DNA of 56,677 nucleotides from Alkaliphilus serpentinus (GTDB lineage: Bacteria > Bacillota > Clostridia > Peptostreptococcales > Natronincolaceae), in the NCBI RefSeq assembly GCF_009017255.1, contig NZ_WBZB01000054.1, forward strand, positions 1 to 56,677, in the 5' to 3' direction. Both the position numbers and the translations under genes were made by a program. The notes beneath the pieces were generated by a model. It was not told the origin of the DNA. It made no database searches and was given only the letters and a program-made list of their open reading frames with translations. Below, piece by piece: positions 45,938 through 53,727 of the stretch; the stretch's first letter is position 1, and each line of letters begins with the position of its first letter.

Positions 45938-46114
45938 AGTCCTGTGAGGCTGGCAAGATAATCATGGAAAGTATTTTCACATAGTGATGGAATTCGTGTG
46001 ACTTCTTGCTGACGCAGGAAGTCATTTTTTATTGGTTTTTAATTATCCTGAATAGCAACACCTTTAAATTAGTCCTGTGAGGCTAAAAAGGAGAATAGTG
46101 CATACTCTTCTCCT
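45938..46114 (+). promoter_or_regulatory. tandem PyrR-type attenuation leader
   Basis: The motif AGTCCTGTGAGGCT, matching PyrR RNA-binding loops of pyr leaders, occurs twice, at 45938-45951 and 46071-46084. The first is followed by a terminator at 45999-46030. The second is followed at once by a hairpin (46089-46114) ending in a weak T-run before the gene. PyrR with UMP would stabilise termination at each. Confidence 0.75.
45999..46030 (+). terminator. attenuator terminator in the uraA leader
   Basis: TGACTTCTTGC pairs with GCAGGAAGTCA (one G-U), four-base loop, then six T. It would be the regulated terminator of the first PyrR unit. Confidence 0.8.
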
Positions 46115-46142
46115 CAATTTTAAAAATTAAGGAGGTTTTTTT

Positions 46143-47423
46143 ATGTCAGAAAATGTGTCATCAAAACTTGGAGTCAAAAGCGCAGAAATCAACAATTGGC
46201 TATCTTTATCAAAGAGAGTGATTCTAGCACTTCAACATCTTATTGCAATGTTTGGAGCTACTGTATTGGTGCCTATTCTTACAGGGTTAAATCCATCTGT
46301 TGCATTGGTTTCAGCAGGGCTAGGTACCCTTATATTTCACGCAGTTACAAAGAGAAAAGTACCTGTTTTCCTAGGTTCTTCCTTTGCCTTCATTGGTGGA
46401 ATCATAGCCGTTAAAGAAGCACATAGTGGAGATTTATCCTATGCTCAAGGTGGAATATTAGTTGCAGGTCTCATATATGTGTTAATGTCATTTTTAATTA
46501 AGAAAATAGGAATGGATTTTATAAGAAGATATTTGCCATCTCACGTAATAGGAGCAATGATCATTGTTATCGGATTAAATCTTGTTCCTGTAGCATTTAA
46601 TATGGCCAGTGGTAACTTCCTACTTGCCATAATAACCCTGGGAACTGCCCTGGTTATAAGCTTCTTTGGTAAAGGCTTTATAAAGCAGCTTTCAATACTA
46701 ATTGCAGTAGTAGTAGGTTACGTTGTAGCACAGATTATTGGACAAGTAGACCCATCTTCCTTTGTAAATGCACCTATGTTTGCAATTCCAGCATTCACAC
46801 TGCCAAAGTTCAGTGTCTCTGCAATAGCAGTGCTAGCCCCAGTGGTTCTGGCAGTTTTTATGGAGCATGTTGGTGATATAACTACAAACGGACAAGTTGT
46901 TGGCCAAGATTTTATAACAGATCCTGGATTAAATAGAACACTTCTTGGTGATGGACTTGCTACACTATTAGCTGGTTTTATAGGAGGACCTGCCAATACA
47001 ACATATGGTGAGAACACTGGAGTTCTAGCCATTACAAAGAATTATGATCCTTCTATATTAAGATTAGCAGCAGTATTCGCTATAGTTCTTGGGTTTGTAG
47101 CCAAGATCGGTGGCTTCCTTGGAACTATACCTACTCCAGTTATGGGTGGAATAAGCATGATGCTATTCTCAATGATCGCTCTTGTTGGTGTGCAAACCAT
47201 CAAAAATAATAAGGTACAATTTAATGTAATAAATGTTATTGTGATGCTTGTAGTATTAGTATTAGGCTTATGGGGATCCTATTTCCAAAATATAACCGGT
47301 ATTAATATTGGTATAAAGATCAATGAAACTGTTTCAATTACAGGTTTAAGCTTGGCTGCCATAGTTGGAGTGGTATTAAATGGAACTCTTAACATGATCA
47401 TACCAGCTTCTAAGAGGGCTTAG
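46143..47423 (+). CDS. uraA: uracil permease (NCS2 family)
   Basis: A 426-residue NCS2 transporter with fourteen predicted helices. ALQHLIAMFGATVLVPILTG near the N terminus, the FLGSSFAFIGG motif, VFMEHVGDI with the key Glu in helix 8, and the NCS2 signature GGPANTTYGENTGVLAITK in helix 10. The PyrR leader upstream favours uracil over xanthine. Imports uracil by proton symport for salvage. AAGGAGG precedes the ATG. Monocistronic. Confidence 0.93.
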   Translation: MSENVSSKLGVKSAEINNWLSLSKRVILALQHLIAMFGATVLVPILTGLNPSVALVSAGLGTLIFHAVTKRKVPVFLGSSFAFIGGIIAVKEAHSGDLSYAQGGILVAGLIYVLMSFLIKKIGMDFIRRYLPSHVIGAMIIVIGLNLVPVAFNMASGNFLLAIITLGTALVISFFGKGFIKQLSILIAVVVGYVVAQIIGQVDPSSFVNAPMFAIPAFTLPKFSVSAIAVLAPVVLAVFMEHVGDITTNGQVVGQDFITDPGLNRTLLGDGLATLLAGFIGGPANTTYGENTGVLAITKNYDPSILRLAAVFAIVLGFVAKIGGFLGTIPTPVMGGISMMLFSMIALVGVQTIKNNKVQFNVINVIVMLVVLVLGLWGSYFQNITGINIGIKINETVSITGLSLAAIVGVVLNGTLNMIIPASKRA

Positions 47424-47441
47424 TACTCTATTTAAAAACAA

Positions 47442-47480
47442 AAAATCCATGGTTTGCTTTTGAGGCATTCCATGGATTTT
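47442..47480 (+). terminator. rho-independent terminator of uraA
   Basis: AAAATCCATGG pairs with CCATGGATTTT around a 17-base loop. Confidence 0.8.
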
Positions 47481-47523
47481 CTATTTGCTTACAAATCTTC
47501 AAGACAGACACAAGCAACACACA

Positions 47524-47569
47524 ACACAAGGGGACGGTTCCCAACACAAGGGGACGGTTCCTGTGTGTT
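47524..47569. repeat. REP-like repeat, two tandem copies
   Basis: ACACAAGGGGACGGTTCC occurs at 47524-47541 and 47544-47561, the second extended by TGTGTGTT so that ACACA and TGTGT ends can pair. Same family as the repeats at 50346, 51176 and 56383. Confidence 0.8.
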
Positions 47570-47613
47570 CCAAACTTGAGGTATTGACCTTTTAAATAAA
47601 CCGGACCATCGTG

Positions 47614-50268
47614 TTAATCATCTTCTGTACTTATCATATCATTAATCTGTTGTTTAGTTTCTGACGATAATGTATCCTCTAGATAATACCCTCCAGTTCC
47701 TTTCATTTTCTCAAACGACTGATTAATTATCTCATTAACTCTTTCTATCTCTTCCTTCAGTTCTCTGGCAGACAATAAGCTGCATCCAGCCCCTCTAATA
47801 ATAATCTGCTGTAGAGCATCGGATGTTGCTACCACTATACTATATTCTTTCTGTTTTTCATGGACAAACCTTTCAATATACTGGTCTGCAGTCTGTGCTT
47901 CCTTTGTATATACCATATGAATATTACGATATTTGATTTCTTCCTGAAGATGCCCCTGAAGGCGATAGGCATCAAAAGCAACAATGATTTGACATTTTTC
48001 AATCCCCTGATAATTACTAAGATAATCAAGCAATTTCATTCTAGCACTTTCCATGTTGACATCTGCCAGATCTTTTAACTCGGGCCATGCAAAGATTATA
48101 TTGTACCCATCTACAATGAGATACTTTTCCTTAGTTTCTTGTGGTCTACCTATATAAGGTTCTGACTTATAATAAGATTCCGACGCGCTTCTGTTTCTTT
48201 TCCAGGAAGACTTCTTTCCCTTGTTGGCATAGAAGGTTTTATCAAAAATTCTATCAATCTCTTCTAAGTCAATCCACTTCTCTTCCGTAGTAGGGATTTG
48301 ATTTTGTATTATTTCTTCCAAAGAGTCATCTATCTCCTTTAGATAGCTTTCAATATGCATATAGTCCTTAACTTTATCCCAATTTACTGTAAAACCGGTG
48401 CCATTTTGACAAAATACTGAGCTAGTTGGGTTTGCTATATCTCTTTCAGAGTCGTATCCCATTCTCTCTATTACTTCTTCTGGATTATGACATGGCTCAT
48501 ATCCTTTCAGACTGCAAAAGAACCTACCCTCACCCTTGGTATAGGCAACAACCTCCTTCTGATAGTTCCTCATAGTTATAACAGGGGCCTTCCCCACAAG
48601 AACTACCATCTCTCCATTCGATTTAGTGATTTCATAGGTTCCATGCATTTTCTCAATGTCTGTCATTGCTCTTCCTACCAATTTTTCAGGTAGCTCCAAT
48701 TGAAAGGAATAATAAGGCTCCAATAATATGGATTCTGCCTCCTTTAATCCCTGACGTACTCCTCGGTAGGTGGCCTCCCTGAAATCTCCGCCATCTGTAT
48801 GCTCATTGTGGGCCCGCCCTGAGACTAAGGTAATCTTCATATCGGTAATTGGAGAGCCTGTTAAAACTCCTTTATGGGTCTTCTCTTTCAGATGGGATAA
48901 AACTAACCTCTGCCAGCTTTTTGCTAATATGTCTTCACTGCATTCCATCTCAAAAACCAAGCCACTGCCAACTTCACCTGGCTCCAATAATAGGTGGACC
49001 TCTGCATAATGCCGAAGGGGTTCAAAATGTCCTACCCCTTCTACTATATTGCCAATAGTCTCTTTATATAAAATTCTTGCAGCATCTAAGTCCACCTTGA
49101 CACCATATCGGCTTTCTATTAGACTCTGCAGAATTTCAATCTGCACCTCTCCCATGAACTGGGCTTTAATTTCCTGAAGCTCGTCATCCCATACAATACA
49201 AAGCTCTGGTATCTCTTCCTCAATTTCTCGTAATTTAGGAAGCATCATTCTTGGAGCACAGTCGGGGGGTAGAATAATTTGGTAGGATAGTACAGGCTCC
49301 AATATAGCTCCTTCTATGTTTTCCTCAATCCCTAAGCCTTCTCCTGGTTTAGTTTTGCTGAGTCCTATTACTGCACACACAGAACCTGCCTTGATCTCAT
49401 TCACGGCCTCGAATTTCTCCCCGGAATAGATACGGATTTGATTGACTTTCTCTTGCCATACTCCATTGTTTATAACATCCTTCACCTTCAGGCTTCCACC
49501 AGTAAGCTTCATAAAGGTAAGGCGATTGCCCTGCTGATCTCTTGCTATTTTAAACACTTTAGCTCCGAATTCTTTCGGATAAGAAGGAATGCTGGCATAC
49601 TTTACAATCCCTTTCATAAACTCCTCAATTCCTTCCAATTTTAAAGCTGACCCAAAAAAGCATGGAAATACCACGCGTTCCTTGATAGCCCTCTTAATCT
49701 TAGAGAGCTCTATATTCTCTTCTTCTAGATAAGCTTCCATCATCTTTTCATCGCACATTGCCAACTGATCATAAAACTCGGCTGTCTCATCTTGTCCAAA
49801 TTCAATGCATCTATCATCCAGTTGCTTTCTCATTTCTTTCAATATTTGATCTTTATCTATCCCATTCTGATCCATTTTGTTTATGAATAGAAAGATGGGA
49901 ACCTGATATAGTTCTAGAAGCCTCCATAATGTTTTGGTGTGTCCCTGCACCCCATCAGCACCGCTAATAACTAAAATACCATAGTCAAGGACCCGAAGTG
50001 CTCTCTCCATTTCAGCAGAAAAATCAACATGGCCAGGGGTATCAAGTAAGGTTATCTGTCTTTCCTCTACCTCAAATATGGCCTGTTTCGAAAAAATGGT
50101 GATTCCCCGTTCCTTTTCTAGTTCATAGGTATCTAAATAGGCATCCTTTTTGTCTACCCTTCCCAGTTTTCTAATTTTACCACTCAGATAGAGCATACTC
50201 TCTGACAAAGTTGTTTTGCCCGCATCCACATGGGCTAATATTCCAATCACTAATTTTTTCATAACCAA
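47614..50268 (-). CDS. TetM-like ribosomal-protection GTPase fused to YacP/Rae1-like NYN nuclease
   Basis: An 884-residue protein; TetM itself has about 640. Residues 1-650 are an EF-G/TetM-like translational GTPase: G1 AHVDAGKTTLS, G2 ERGITI, G3 DTPGHVDF, G4 NKMDQNG, and EF-G domains III-V (YHNEHTDGGDFREA-like region, EPYYSFQLELPEKLVGRAMTD). After a linker, residues about 713-845 are a YacP-type NYN domain: YLIVDGYNIIFAWPEL, IIVAFDAYRL, EAQTADQYIERF and VVATSDALQQ, with the acidic residues expected for catalysis. TTG start is favoured by AAAGGA eight bases upstream. Direct REP-like repeats flank the gene. It would bind ribosomes and perhaps cut A-site mRNA. Confidence 0.88.
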   Translation of the reverse strand: MVMKKLVIGILAHVDAGKTTLSESMLYLSGKIRKLGRVDKKDAYLDTYELEKERGITIFSKQAIFEVEERQITLLDTPGHVDFSAEMERALRVLDYGILVISGADGVQGHTKTLWRLLELYQVPIFLFINKMDQNGIDKDQILKEMRKQLDDRCIEFGQDETAEFYDQLAMCDEKMMEAYLEEENIELSKIKRAIKERVVFPCFFGSALKLEGIEEFMKGIVKYASIPSYPKEFGAKVFKIARDQQGNRLTFMKLTGGSLKVKDVINNGVWQEKVNQIRIYSGEKFEAVNEIKAGSVCAVIGLSKTKPGEGLGIEENIEGAILEPVLSYQIILPPDCAPRMMLPKLREIEEEIPELCIVWDDELQEIKAQFMGEVQIEILQSLIESRYGVKVDLDAARILYKETIGNIVEGVGHFEPLRHYAEVHLLLEPGEVGSGLVFEMECSEDILAKSWQRLVLSHLKEKTHKGVLTGSPITDMKITLVSGRAHNEHTDGGDFREATYRGVRQGLKEAESILLEPYYSFQLELPEKLVGRAMTDIEKMHGTYEITKSNGEMVVLVGKAPVITMRNYQKEVVAYTKGEGRFFCSLKGYEPCHNPEEVIERMGYDSERDIANPTSSVFCQNGTGFTVNWDKVKDYMHIESYLKEIDDSLEEIIQNQIPTTEEKWIDLEEIDRIFDKTFYANKGKKSSWKRNRSASESYYKSEPYIGRPQETKEKYLIVDGYNIIFAWPELKDLADVNMESARMKLLDYLSNYQGIEKCQIIVAFDAYRLQGHLQEEIKYRNIHMVYTKEAQTADQYIERFVHEKQKEYSIVVATSDALQQIIIRGAGCSLLSARELKEEIERVNEIINQSFEKMKGTGGYYLEDTLSSETKQQINDMISTEDD

Positions 50269-50345
50269 TGTTCAAATCCTTTACTGTTGTCTTTTCTTAA
50301 ATAAGTAAAATCAAACAAAACACAGACACAAGGACACAAGGGGAG

Positions 50346-50371
50346 ACACAAGGGGACGGTTCCTATGTGTT
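50346..50371. repeat. left arm of 26-bp inverted repeat around the REP transposase
   Basis: Matches 51176-51201 perfectly in reverse complement. It overlaps the transposase stop codon. Further partial copies precede it at about 50316-50345. Confidence 0.85.
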
Positions 50372-51130
50372 CTGTATTTTTCGTATAACTCCAAAGCTAA
50401 TACCTGTTAATCTCTCTATTTGTCTTATTGATAATCCCTCTTTTTTAGCTTCTATGATTATTTTATCTCTTTTCTCCTTTTCAAAATCCTGCAACTGGGT
50501 AGTAACCATAACTCCAGATAGATCTTTAATAATTTCTATTGCTTCAATATCGTGTATTCTAGTAACTTCTTCATATTCAAGGCATTGCTCCTTAGTCTCT
50601 TCTTTATTGAACTTCTTAAATAACTCCAAAGCCACTCCTTTATCATCTGCAAATAAACTTAATGGAAATTTAGTATCACATAATTCTTTCTTTCCAAAAT
50701 ACTCGTTATAGCTACTCCATGGATACTTAGCTATATCGTTGACAATACCAGCTTTTATTGGGTTTTGGTGTATGTATCTAAGTACAGTTAATAGATATTT
50801 ATCATTTTCAACTACTTCGCTTTTAAATCTATCTTGAAACAAATGCCCTGTTCTTTTGTGTTTAGAATTATACCAGTATACATATTTAGCCCCTATTCTC
50901 CTGAAAGAAACTCCCAAGTCCTCTATGCCTTCTTTCATTAATAAATGTATGTGATTCCCCATGATGCAATATGCATATACCTCATACTTACTCAATTCTT
51001 TAGATTCCTTTAGAATATTAATAAGCATTTCAAAGTCTTCATCATCTTTAAATATGGTCTGTCCATTTATTCCTCTAAGCATTACATGGTATACTCCTGT
51101 GCTGCTTTTTTGCCTTGCTTTTCTTGGCAT
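50363..51130 (-). CDS. REP-associated tyrosine transposase (Y1_Tnp/RAYT)
   Basis: About 255 residues from ATG 51130 (AGAGGTG six bases upstream). The Y1 domain shows RGINGQTIFKDDEDFEML, the HUH-type motif GNHIHLLM, the catalytic Tyr region GAKYVYWYN, and QDRFKSEVVENDKYLLTVLR with HQNPIKAGIV. A C-terminal helix-turn-helix (GLSIRQIERLTGISFGVIRK) ends the protein. It nicks single-stranded DNA at REP hairpins. A perfect 26-bp inverted repeat bounds the gene, and its last codons lie in the left arm. Confidence 0.9.
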   Translation of the reverse strand: MPRKARQKSSTGVYHVMLRGINGQTIFKDDEDFEMLINILKESKELSKYEVYAYCIMGNHIHLLMKEGIEDLGVSFRRIGAKYVYWYNSKHKRTGHLFQDRFKSEVVENDKYLLTVLRYIHQNPIKAGIVNDIAKYPWSSYNEYFGKKELCDTKFPLSLFADDKGVALELFKKFNKEETKEQCLEYEEVTRIHDIEAIEIIKDLSGVMVTTQLQDFEKEKRDKIIIEAKKEGLSIRQIERLTGISFGVIRKIQNT

Positions 51131-51136
51131 AAAAAT

Positions 51137-51170
51137 CACCTCTAGTTAAGAATATCATAAACTAGAGGTG
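51137..51170. other. 11-bp-stem hairpin over the transposase ribosome site
   Basis: CACCTCTAGTT pairs with AACTAGAGGTG. On the minus-strand transcript the Shine-Dalgarno AGAGGTG is inside the stem, which should restrain translation, or it is a transposase recognition hairpin. Confidence 0.6.
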
Positions 51171-51175
51171 AGTAC

Positions 51176-51201
51176 AACACATAGGAACCGTCCCCTTGTG
51201 T
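51176..51201. repeat. right arm of 26-bp inverted repeat around the REP transposase
   Basis: Reverse complement of 50346-50371 without mismatch, 45 bp upstream of the transposase start and 10 bp beyond the selenoprotein stop codon. Confidence 0.85.
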
Positions 51202-51210
51202 TATAGGTGA

Positions 51211-51672
51211 TTACAGTTTATCTATAAGTTCAAATATTTCAGAATTTTTAGGGATATCCTTCATAGAATGCCCATAATGTACATATCTGAGAACTCCTTC
51301 TTTATCTACTAACATCTGGGCTGGCATTCTCCCTAACTTAAATAAATTGACTTCCTGTCCGTATAGTTTAAGTATAGATTTTTCCTCATCAGGAATACCA
51401 TAGAATCTAAGATTATGCTCTTCCCAATAATCGTTAAATTTCTTGGCTTTTTCAGGTCCAATTACAACTATTTTGGTATCTTTTTCTAAAAACTTATCAT
51501 AATCTTGATGCAACTGCATCATATGCTCTCTGCAAAAGGGTCAAACAAATCCTCTATTTAATACGATCAATATGTTACTCTCCTTTTTAAAATTAGAAAG
51601 CTTAAATTTACCCCCTTTAAAATCTGTAATTTCAAAATCTGGTGCTTTTTTGTTTAATTCTATGTTTGCCAC
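51211..51672 (-). CDS. peroxiredoxin-like selenoprotein with UPFC motif
   Basis: From GTG 51672 (GAGGAG nine bases upstream) the frame codes for 153 residues with one TGA at codon 44 (51541-51543). It falls in LNRGFV-U-PFCREHMMQLHQ, the place of the first Cys in AhpC/TSA-like CPFC proteins. Before it, NKKAPDFEITDFKGGKFKLSN is a standard peroxiredoxin N terminus; after it, VVIGPEKAKKF, LKLYGQEVN and MPAQMLVDKEG complete the thioredoxin fold. A SECIS-like hairpin is at 51506-51521. Ordinary annotation would give only the 103-residue tail. It should reduce peroxides or disulfides in the cytoplasm. Confidence 0.85.
51506..51543 (-). promoter_or_regulatory. UGA (Sec) codon plus SECIS-like hairpin of the peroxiredoxin gene
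   Basis: UGA at 51541-51543, then 19 bases, then UGAUGC-AGUU-GCAUCA (51506-51521): a 6-bp stem with G second in the loop, 27 nt from the UGA. Confidence 0.65.
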
Positions 51673-51681
51673 TTTAATCAT

Positions 51682-52000
51682 CTCCTCATTTTAATTTATA
51701 GTATATTACCTTAATCATAGCTTATTTAAACCGATAATAAATCTTTATACCCTAATACTTATGCTCCATTCACTTTGTTTTAACATGATTATATAATTAC
51801 ATCATGGAAGATTTTATTTTTACATATTCATTAGAGAATAACGCCCTTTAATTAATCTGAGAAAAACCATTAGAAGTTGGTTCTTTCAGGATTGTTAAAA
51901 AGAGCGCTACTAAAAAGCAATGTACTATTTGATGATCTATGTTTCATTTTATGACAAATATTTGAACCCAACACTATAATGATATCAAAGCTTCCACATT
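51682..52000. other. gene-free AT-rich region
   Basis: Upstream region of the selenoprotein gene and downstream end of the BlaR1-like stub. I see no coding frame, repeat or clear terminator in it. Confidence 0.5.
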
Positions 52001-52531
52001 CTAAATGGTAAATTCGATTTTCTCCGTAATAGTTATTACCTTACCATCTTTAACTTCTATAAAGAATGGAACTTTTTGAGCAGGTGGTGAATCAGAATAT
52101 GATTCATTTAAATGTAGCATAAACTCCTCTATATTTGTTGTTGTATATAATCTGTCCGCAACCCCATCTTCAAGAAACAGGAAACTATAATCAACAAATG
52201 AATATGTTGTTTCCTTTGTTAATTTATAAGTTTGCTTATCTGTGTTGGGATTATAAATGTAATAACCACTGGGTGTAGTGATGCTTTCCCCCAATTCTTC
52301 CAGTTCTTCTAGTCGTTCTGTATCTTCCCTGTAAATTATTTCAACTTCATCGATATATAATAAGTCATCTTCTATCACCATGTATCCTGTTATTATTCTT
52401 GGCACGTATGAATTTTGACTGGGATTTGCCAAAAGCCCAATACCAATGGCTAGTGCAATAATGGCTGCTAATACAACCACCCAAAATCTTGGTTTTTTAT
52501 AGTTTAACACGTTTTTAATCCTCTCTTTCAA
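52001..52531 (-). CDS. BlaR1-like C-terminal stub, membrane-anchored
   Basis: A 176-residue frame starting with TTG. Its first residues, KERIKNVLNYKKPRFWVVVL, are those that join the M56 peptidase to the sensor part of BlaR1/MecR1-like proteins in Clostridia; a membrane helix (to residue 36) and an extracytoplasmic domain of about 135 residues follow. The peptidase half is absent: a TAA lies 15 codons upstream in frame, with no ribosome site at the TTG. So it is probably a 5'-truncated remnant, although an independent lipid-anchored sensor cannot be excluded. Confidence 0.55.
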   Translation of the reverse strand: MKERIKNVLNYKKPRFWVVVLAAIIALAIGIGLLANPSQNSYVPRIITGYMVIEDDLLYIDEVEIIYREDTERLEELEELGESITTPSGYYIYNPNTDKQTYKLTKETTYSFVDYSFLFLEDGVADRLYTTTNIEEFMLHLNESYSDSPPAQKVPFFIEVKDGKVITITEKIEFTI

Positions 52532-52675
52532 GTAACCACAGGGAAGGTTTGCGGTTAATTTTTCTTATAAAGTATATACTATGATTTCGATTGCCTTCTT
52601 ATCTTTAATTCCCTTTCTCTCATTTATGTCTAAACACACTATATCACTTTTCTTCGTGGAACTTAACAAGTTCAC

Positions 52676-52930
52676 TTATAGCTTTTTTCTGTTAGTATTA
52701 AATATCTTAAATATAAAATCACTATCTATAATTCTAGCTTTATCAGTATACTCACAGTAGCTACTCCATTTATAGTCTTTTATATGCTCCACTATACCAG
52801 CACTTAATGGATTAATGGATTTTGACGTATATACCTTAACACTGTAAATAAATACTGATCATCCTCTACTACTTCACTTTTATATCTATCTTGGAATAAA
52901 TGGCTTACTCCATCATATTTGAAGAAACAT
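52676..52930 (-). pseudogene. relic of a second REP-associated transposase
   Basis: Minus-strand translation gives VSHLFQDRYKSEVVEDDQYL and FTVLRYIRQNP, nearly matching the intact transposase at 50363. The N-terminal HUH part is missing. A tandem 8-bp duplication (52806-52813, 52814-52821) shifts the frame; removing one copy restores NPLSAGIVEHIKDYKWSSY. It ends at TAA 52676. Confidence 0.8.
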
Positions 52931-52932
52931 TT

Positions 52933-53727
52933 TTACTTATTTCTCTCATTTCGGGTAAATAGAATAGTGCCCATCACTGTAAAAAATGCAAAGAAGGCAA
53001 TTGATGCAATAATGTTGATTGCGGGGTTGTATATAACAACGCTATGATATTCTGGCTTTCCCCAGTAAAAAAAACCTCTTGCTAAATCAGTCAGGTAAGT
53101 CAACGGCATAATTTTTGCCAGAAAAGCTATAATGCCGGTGGAATTAGATATTGGGATAATCGTACCCGCCAAGAACATTTGTGGCATACAAATCAGCAAA
53201 GCGCCCATTTGTGCGACTTTTGAATCTTGAACCAAGCCTATGAACAAGATGCCCAAGGAAGCGCCAACAAGGCAGAAAACAGGTATGACCAGAAGTAGTC
53301 TGACGATTTGCATGCCACCCAAGGGTATTTGCATGAGTAAGGCTATCAATAGAACACCTATCAATGAAGTTAAACTGGCGAAACTGGTACCGATCATCTT
53401 GCCTAAAATGATTGTATATCTGGAAATTGGGGATACAAACAACTCCTGTGTCAAATTCAAGTCACGTTCTGCAATCAAGGATGTCATACCGCTGGTTGCA
53501 CCCATAAACATGTTAAAGACAATCATCCCCACCATAACGAATTGCAGAAAGTTATATCCTATGTTGCCTCCTAAGTTTTGTGAAAGGCTTCCCCCCATAA
53601 TGCCGAGAAAAAACATAGGAAAAATCATGTTTGTAATCATAGCGCCCGGACTTTTGATAAGCCGCATAATTTCTCTTGAGGCAATAGCGAATAATGCGTT
53701 AATTTCTCGCCCTAAAGTTAAAGTCAT
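52933..53727 (-). CDS. ABC-2 type export permease (DrrB-like)
   Basis: A 264-residue membrane protein with six predicted helices and the ABC-2 loop features AERDLNLTQELFVSPISRYT and PISNSTGIIAFLAKIMPLTYLTD-like end (read as LTYLTDLARGFFYWG). It pairs with the ATPase gene, overlapping it by 4 bp. Such pairs export drugs, peptides or lipids. GGGAG before the ATG. The stretch 52.9-55.4 kb looks richer in G+C by eye than its surroundings. Confidence 0.9.
   Translation of the reverse strand: MTLTLGREINALFAIASREIMRLIKSPGAMITNMIFPMFFLGIMGGSLSQNLGGNIGYNFLQFVMVGMIVFNMFMGATSGMTSLIAERDLNLTQELFVSPISRYTIILGKMIGTSFASLTSLIGVLLIALLMQIPLGGMQIVRLLLVIPVFCLVGASLGILFIGLVQDSKVAQMGALLICMPQMFLAGTIIPISNSTGIIAFLAKIMPLTYLTDLARGFFYWGKPEYHSVVIYNPAINIIASIAFFAFFTVMGTILFTRNERNK

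Noticed and set aside
46143-47423. Xanthine/guanine permease under a purine riboswitch
   Set aside because: The leader has PyrR motifs and no purine-aptamer core, so uracil is preferred.
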